Source: Haloarcula sp. DT43
GTDB lineage: Archaea; Halobacteriota; Halobacteria; Halobacteriales; Haloarculaceae
Length of the DNA stretch: 64,000 nt
Reading direction: 5' to 3'
Assembly (NCBI RefSeq): GCF_037078405.1
Contig: NZ_JAYMGZ010000001.1
Coordinates: 558,001-622,000 of the forward strand
Part shown: positions 60,525 to 64,000 of the stretch, one piece after another
Layout of the letters: every line of letters begins with the position of its first letter
How positions within the stretch are numbered: position 1 is the first letter of the stretch
The notes under the pieces: model-generated
What the model saw: only the letters and a program-made list of their open reading frames with translations
Told to the model about the DNA's origin: nothing
The model's database searches: none
Position numbers and translations under genes: made by a program

Positions 60525-60631
60525 TTCCGCCGGAAACCGGGCCAGTCGAGCCTGCCACTGCGGCCGGAATCGGCGCGCAGTTGCCCGGTTTCGGTGCCCA
60601 CCGATATCACACGCGATAATTTACGGGACAC

Positions 60632-60641
60632 CTTTATTTAA
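60632..60641 (+). promoter_or_regulatory. Promoter of the cheY-cheC-cheD operon
   Basis: TATA-like CTTTATTTAA at 60632-60641, about 30 bases before the ATG at 60670. A short leader is expected. Confidence 0.6.
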
Positions 60642-60669
60642 CTCATCGCGATATGTAGCCTTGATAGGC

Positions 60670-61029
60670 ATGCCAGACGTACTGATCGCCGACGATTCAG
60701 AGTTTATGCGTAACCTCCTCCGCGAGATTCTCGAAGAAGATCACGAGATCGTCGGGGAGGTCGAAAACGGAGTCGAAGCAGTCGAAGTGTTCAAAGAAGA
60801 GACCCCGGACCTGGTGATGATGGACATCGTGATGCCCATCCGCGATGGCATCGAAGCCACGGACGAAATCAAATCCGCCAATCCCGACGCGAACGTCATC
60901 ATGTGCACAAGCGTCGGCCAAGAAGAGAAGATGAAGGAGGCGGTGAAGGCGGGTGCGGACGGCTACATCACCAAACCGTTCCAGAAACCCAGCGTGATGG
61001 AGGCTATCGAGGACGTCGTCCCCTCATAG
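60670..61029 (+). CDS. cheY: CheY response regulator
   Basis: A 119-residue receiver that carries the phosphoryl signal from CheA to the archaellar motor via CheF. D8 and D9 in ADDSEF, phosphoacceptor D52 in MMDIVMP, T80 in CTSVG and K102 in TKPF are in place. The start at 60670 (MPDVLIADD) is preferred to a TTG three codons upstream. The next gene, cheC, begins directly after the stop. Confidence 0.96.
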   Translation: MPDVLIADDSEFMRNLLREILEEDHEIVGEVENGVEAVEVFKEETPDLVMMDIVMPIRDGIEATDEIKSANPDANVIMCTSVGQEEKMKEAVKAGADGYITKPFQKPSVMEAIEDVVPS

Positions 61030-62247
61030 ATGAACGTCGATATTCAGTCGCTGGGCACGTTCAACCAACTCGCTCACGAGGGAGCGGAACAGGCCACGCG
61101 GTCGATGGGCCAAATGACGGGCATCGACGCCGTCGTCGACGTGACGAAGATAACGCTGCTCGACAGAGCGGACGTCGGCGAGGAGCTCGCCGACCGCGAC
61201 TTCGTCGGCGTCGGGTTCTCCTTCGACGGCGTCCTCGAGGGGGACACCGTCCTCGCGTTCGACGTGGACAGCGCCGGGACGATAACCGAGGAGATGATGC
61301 CCGGCAGCGGCGACGACGCGGCGATGGCCCGTAGCTGCATCGAGGAGGTCGGCAACATCATGATGAGCGGGTTCATCGACGGCTGGGCCGACTACGTCGG
61401 CGCGACCATCGACCACTCGCCGCCGGAGTACATCGAGGGCTCCGGGGCCGAGATTCTCCCCGACGCACCCGAGGACGGCGACCATCAGCAGGTGTTCGTG
61501 TTCAAATCGGAGATAGAGTGGATAGACGAGTCGGTGAACTTCTACATCTACATGCTCCCCGGGTACGAGTCGCTCACGGAGATGATGGTGGAACACGTCG
61601 ATACGGACGGCGACGCCATCCCCATCGACAAGCTCCAGACGTTCAACGAGATGACGACCAGCGGTACCCAGAAGGCCGCCGACAACGTCGAGATGATGAC
61701 CGGCATCCCGACGGAGTCGGAGGTGACCCAGATTAGCTTCGCCCCCATCGAGGACGTGCCGAAACAGATAGGGACGGACACCTTCGTCGGGACGGTCGTC
61801 GAGTTCACCGGGACGCCGAGTGGCTACCTCATGGTGCTTTTCGACGAGGTCTCGGCCATCAACGTCGCGGAGGCGATGATGCCAATCGAGATGGACGGCG
61901 ACGAGCTGACCGACCAGCACAAGGCCGCCATCGAGGAGCTGGGCAACATCATGACAAGCGGGTTCGTCGACGGCTGGGCGAACGTGCTCCAGACGTCCGT
62001 CGAGCACACGCCGCCCCGCGTCGTCCACGACATGGGGCGGGCGATAATGGACCCGCTGGCGGCCCAGGTCGGCCAGTACCAGGAGCACGCGTTCATCATC
62101 GACTCCCAGATGCGGACCGACGACATCGAGTTCCAGGCGGAGATTCACGCCCTGCCGAACGAGAAGGAACTGCGTGCCGCCCTCGACGATCTCGACGTCG
62201 AGCGGGCGACCGAGACTGACGCGGACGTCGAACAGATATTCAAATAA
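61030..62247 (+). CDS. cheC: CheC-type CheY-P phosphatase, two domains
   Basis: A 405-residue protein with two tandem CheC domains (about 1-195 and 205-400). Each carries the ExxN signature: EEVGNIMMSGFIDGWAD near residue 115 and EELGNIMTSGFVDGWAN near 300, so both centres look intact. CheC dephosphorylates CheY-P and binds CheD. It starts immediately after the cheY stop, and its own stop overlaps the cheD ATG by one base, as expected for a complex-forming set. Confidence 0.93.
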   Translation: MNVDIQSLGTFNQLAHEGAEQATRSMGQMTGIDAVVDVTKITLLDRADVGEELADRDFVGVGFSFDGVLEGDTVLAFDVDSAGTITEEMMPGSGDDAAMARSCIEEVGNIMMSGFIDGWADYVGATIDHSPPEYIEGSGAEILPDAPEDGDHQQVFVFKSEIEWIDESVNFYIYMLPGYESLTEMMVEHVDTDGDAIPIDKLQTFNEMTTSGTQKAADNVEMMTGIPTESEVTQISFAPIEDVPKQIGTDTFVGTVVEFTGTPSGYLMVLFDEVSAINVAEAMMPIEMDGDELTDQHKAAIEELGNIMTSGFVDGWANVLQTSVEHTPPRVVHDMGRAIMDPLAAQVGQYQEHAFIIDSQMRTDDIEFQAEIHALPNEKELRAALDDLDVERATETDADVEQIFK

Positions 62248-62768
62248 TGAAAGTATACGACGGCAGCCAAACGGAGAGTCCCGCACAGAGTACGCCGGAG
62301 CGCATCAAAGTCGGCATCGCGGAGTACAAGGTCACGACGGAGCCGGCCCTGCTGACCACCAGCGGCTTGGGTTCCTGTATCGGTATCGGGATACACGACC
62401 CCCGCAACGCGGTCGCCGGACTCGTCCACGTGATGCTCCCGTCGGCGGCTGACATCGACGGCGGGAACTCCGCGAAGTTCGCGGACACGGGCGTCGAAGC
62501 GCTCATCGAGGCCATGGAGGACGCCGGCGCGGCGACGGACACGATGGAGGCCAAAATCGCCGGCGGGAGCGACATGCTCGACTTCTCCGAGAACGGGTCC
62601 TCTATCGGCTCGCGCAACGCCGAGAAAGTCCGTGAGACACTCGACGCGTTCGGCGTCCCAGTCGTCGGCGAGGACCTCGGCGGCGACCACGGCCGGTCGG
62701 TCAAGCTCGAAGCCGACACCGGCAACCTCATTGTCAAAAGCGCGAACACAGACTCGATAACGCTGTGA
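62247..62768 (+). CDS. cheD: CheD receptor deamidase
   Basis: A 173-residue glutamine deamidase that tunes transducer activity. Catalytic Cys44 in GLGSCIGIGI and His61 in LVHVMLP are present, followed by AKIAGGSDMLDF near 105. The first 15 residues are an unconserved acidic extension. It is the third gene of the cheY-cheC-cheD operon and overlaps cheC by one base. CheC binding would remove CheD from receptors. Confidence 0.93.
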   Translation: MKVYDGSQTESPAQSTPERIKVGIAEYKVTTEPALLTTSGLGSCIGIGIHDPRNAVAGLVHVMLPSAADIDGGNSAKFADTGVEALIEAMEDAGAATDTMEAKIAGGSDMLDFSENGSSIGSRNAEKVRETLDAFGVPVVGEDLGGDHGRSVKLEADTGNLIVKSANTDSITL

Positions 62769-62947
62769 CGTGGGGGCCACCCGAAACGCATGAACCCGGC
62801 GTCTGACGGCTGGCTGCCGCCCGTCTGCCGGGGGCGCGCCCACCGACTCCGTTTCACAAGTCCTCGACTGGAATTAATTTGAAATGTAACAGGCTAGTAC
62901 TTGGAGTGTTAATTTACGCTATCTGAGCCAGGAAAATGGGATATTAT

Positions 62948-62979
62948 TATCAAATATGATACGCTAAGGGGAATATTCA
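62948..62979 (+). promoter_or_regulatory. Palindrome and TATA element before arlCE
   Basis: TATCA-AATA-TGATA (62948-62961) is a perfect palindrome, preceded by a T (TTATCA) and followed by CG (TGATACG). An AT-rich GGAATATTC (62971-62979) lies 28 bases before the ATG at 63008 and could be the TATA element. The palindrome's half-site resembles the CGTTATCA motif near archaellin and che genes. Confidence 0.45.
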
Positions 62980-63007
62980 AGAGTAGAAACGGCCTGATAT
63001 ACAAGAG

Positions 63008-64000
63008 ATGAGTAGTCTCGCTCTCGTGCCGCTGGCTCCAGCCGTCTCGCCGGACCTGGTTGGACTGGCACCCGCCCTCTTCGTCTTGCTGACTGGCGGG
63101 TTGATCGGTATGAGCATCAAGAACATGTTCGACTCGATTCTGTCGGACGACGAGGGCGGGAACGCGAACGACGGCGGCGACGGCGACGAGATGGCCGACG
63201 GTGGCGGCCTGATGGCCGACGACGGCGGTGGCGGTGGTGACGACCTCGGCGGCCTCGGCGGCCTCGACGACGGCGGCGACGACATGGGCGGGTTCGGCGA
63301 CGACGAGTTCGGCGACATGGAGGACGCGAGCGGGCCCGACACCGACGAACTGGAACACCGCCTCGACGAACTGGAAAACGAGGTCGGCAGTCTCTCCTCG
63401 ACGGTCAACACGGTGCGGACGGAAAACGAGAGCATCTCCGAGTCTGTCGAGGAGACCGAGGAGAACGTCCGGAAACTGCTCGACATCTACGAGATGGTCA
63501 CCCGCGGCGTCAACCCCTTCGCCGACGACGTCGACGCCGGCATGGGCGGCATGGGTGAGGGCGGCGGGTCCTTCGGGCTGTTCGACGACGACGGAAGCGA
63601 CGACACCGAGGACGACATCGACGACGACGTCGCCAACGCCGACGCAGAGGGCTTTTTCGACGAGGAGCTCACGGAAGGCGGCGACGACATGTCGATGGAC
63701 GACGGCGGCGTCGACGACATGTTCCCCGACGACGGCGACGACATGTCGATGGACGACGGCGGGTCGTTCGACGAGGAGTTCGACGACTTCGACGATGCGG
63801 AGGACGACATGAGCATGGACGACGCGAGTACTGACGACGGAGACAGCGACGACGGAGACAGCGACGACGGTGACGGCGGCAAGTCGTTCGCAGAGCTCAA
63901 AGACGAGTACGAGTCCGGCGACGCCGAGTGGGCCGAGGGCGACGAATCCGAAGAGGGGGCCGACGAGGCCGAAGACCTCCTGGCCGACGACGACGAGGAC
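63008..64000 (+). CDS. arlCE: Archaellum accessory protein ArlC/ArlCE (3' end cut off)
   Basis: 331 residues are visible, in one open frame to the window end. A hydrophobic N-terminus (residues 20-38: GLAPALFVLLTGGLIGMS) precedes a very acidic Gly/Asp/Met-rich segment; the ArlC coiled-coil (TDELEHRLDELENEVGSLSS) near 115-155 ends in DIYEMVTRGVNPFADDV, the family's hallmark. After it come acidic repeats with three DDMSMDD units. The end of the window falls in the linker before the expected ArlD/E part. ArlC forms part of the cytoplasmic motor ring that senses CheY via CheF. Confidence 0.88.
   Translation, partial: MSSLALVPLAPAVSPDLVGLAPALFVLLTGGLIGMSIKNMFDSILSDDEGGNANDGGDGDEMADGGGLMADDGGGGGDDLGGLGGLDDGGDDMGGFGDDEFGDMEDASGPDTDELEHRLDELENEVGSLSSTVNTVRTENESISESVEETEENVRKLLDIYEMVTRGVNPFADDVDAGMGGMGEGGGSFGLFDDDGSDDTEDDIDDDVANADAEGFFDEELTEGGDDMSMDDGGVDDMFPDDGDDMSMDDGGSFDEEFDDFDDAEDDMSMDDASTDDGDSDDGDSDDGDGGKSFAELKDEYESGDAEWAEGDESEEGADEAEDLLADDDED

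Noticed and set aside
1-64000. CRISPR array, insertion sequence, integrase, rRNA or tRNA
   Set aside because: No regularly spaced repeats, transposase motifs or RNA gene signatures were found by reading; a dedicated search could still find a diverged tRNA with an intron.

Overview
The window is chromosomal DNA of a haloarchaeon, most likely a Haloarcula-type member of the Haloarculaceae. The evidence is very GC-rich DNA, acidic Asp/Glu-rich proteins, many short-leader or leaderless promoters with a TATA-like element about 25-30 bases before the start codon, and many families known mainly from halophilic archaea (HVO_0416 and HVO_0476 zinc fingers, Hvo_1808 surface proteins, RdfA, CheF, archaellins). 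No rRNA, tRNA, CRISPR array, insertion sequence or integrase was seen. Coding density is high, and the only gene-free stretch over 300 bases is 58748-59264.

The first 45 kb is a mosaic of short operons. In order it holds: an ECF-type ABC transporter (cut by the window start), CoaD, a VOC dioxygenase-like protein and a quinol-type nitric oxide reductase (1-5.8 kb); small regulators, a wHTH plus DUF7521 membrane-protein pair, a UvrD-like helicase and an RNA-ligase-partner PIN protein (5.9-11.1 kb); type II GAPDH, an M29-like aminopeptidase, a zinc-finger protein and two tandem isoaspartyl methyltransferase genes (11.4-16.7 kb); a HerA-like ATPase and a double CrcB fluoride exporter (17.2-19.5 kb); an SMC-like zinc-hook protein next to RdfA, a likely cell-shape locus (19.7-22.3 kb). 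Then come a class V aminotransferase, a NUDIX/eIF2B-like fusion, an M50 protease and a ZIP transporter (22.5-28.6 kb); nicotinate phosphoribosyltransferase, two tandem HExxH surface lipoproteins and a nicotinamidase-like hydrolase (29.3-34.9 kb); lipoate ligase and dihydroorotase (36-38 kb); three universal stress proteins around an acetyltransferase, then a hybrid sensor kinase and a DHH phosphoesterase (39.4-45.2 kb).

From about 46.9 kb to the end is the motility and chemotaxis island. On the minus strand run cheB, cheA, cheR, a HEAT-repeat protein and cheF, followed by ribosomal protein S6e, a DUF7112 gene and a second cheF. On the plus strand run cheW, a single-domain KaiC/RAD55-like ATPase, a second wHTH plus DUF7521 pair, a very long archaellin, a DUF7500 gene, cheY, cheC and cheD, and the start of the archaellum gene arlCE. 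A divergent archaellin-like gene lies on the minus strand. CheA, CheW and CheY form the signalling core; CheR, CheB, CheC and CheD perform adaptation; CheF and the HEAT protein link CheY to the archaellum.

The most interesting signal is a recurring CGTTATCA-type motif (often in inverted pairs) at the cheB/cheW divergent promoter, at the wHTH start codon, at the DUF7521 promoter, before the archaellin gene and, as a related palindrome, before arlCE. It suggests a local regulatory circuit of archaellum and chemotaxis genes, possibly run by the wHTH plus membrane-protein pair.
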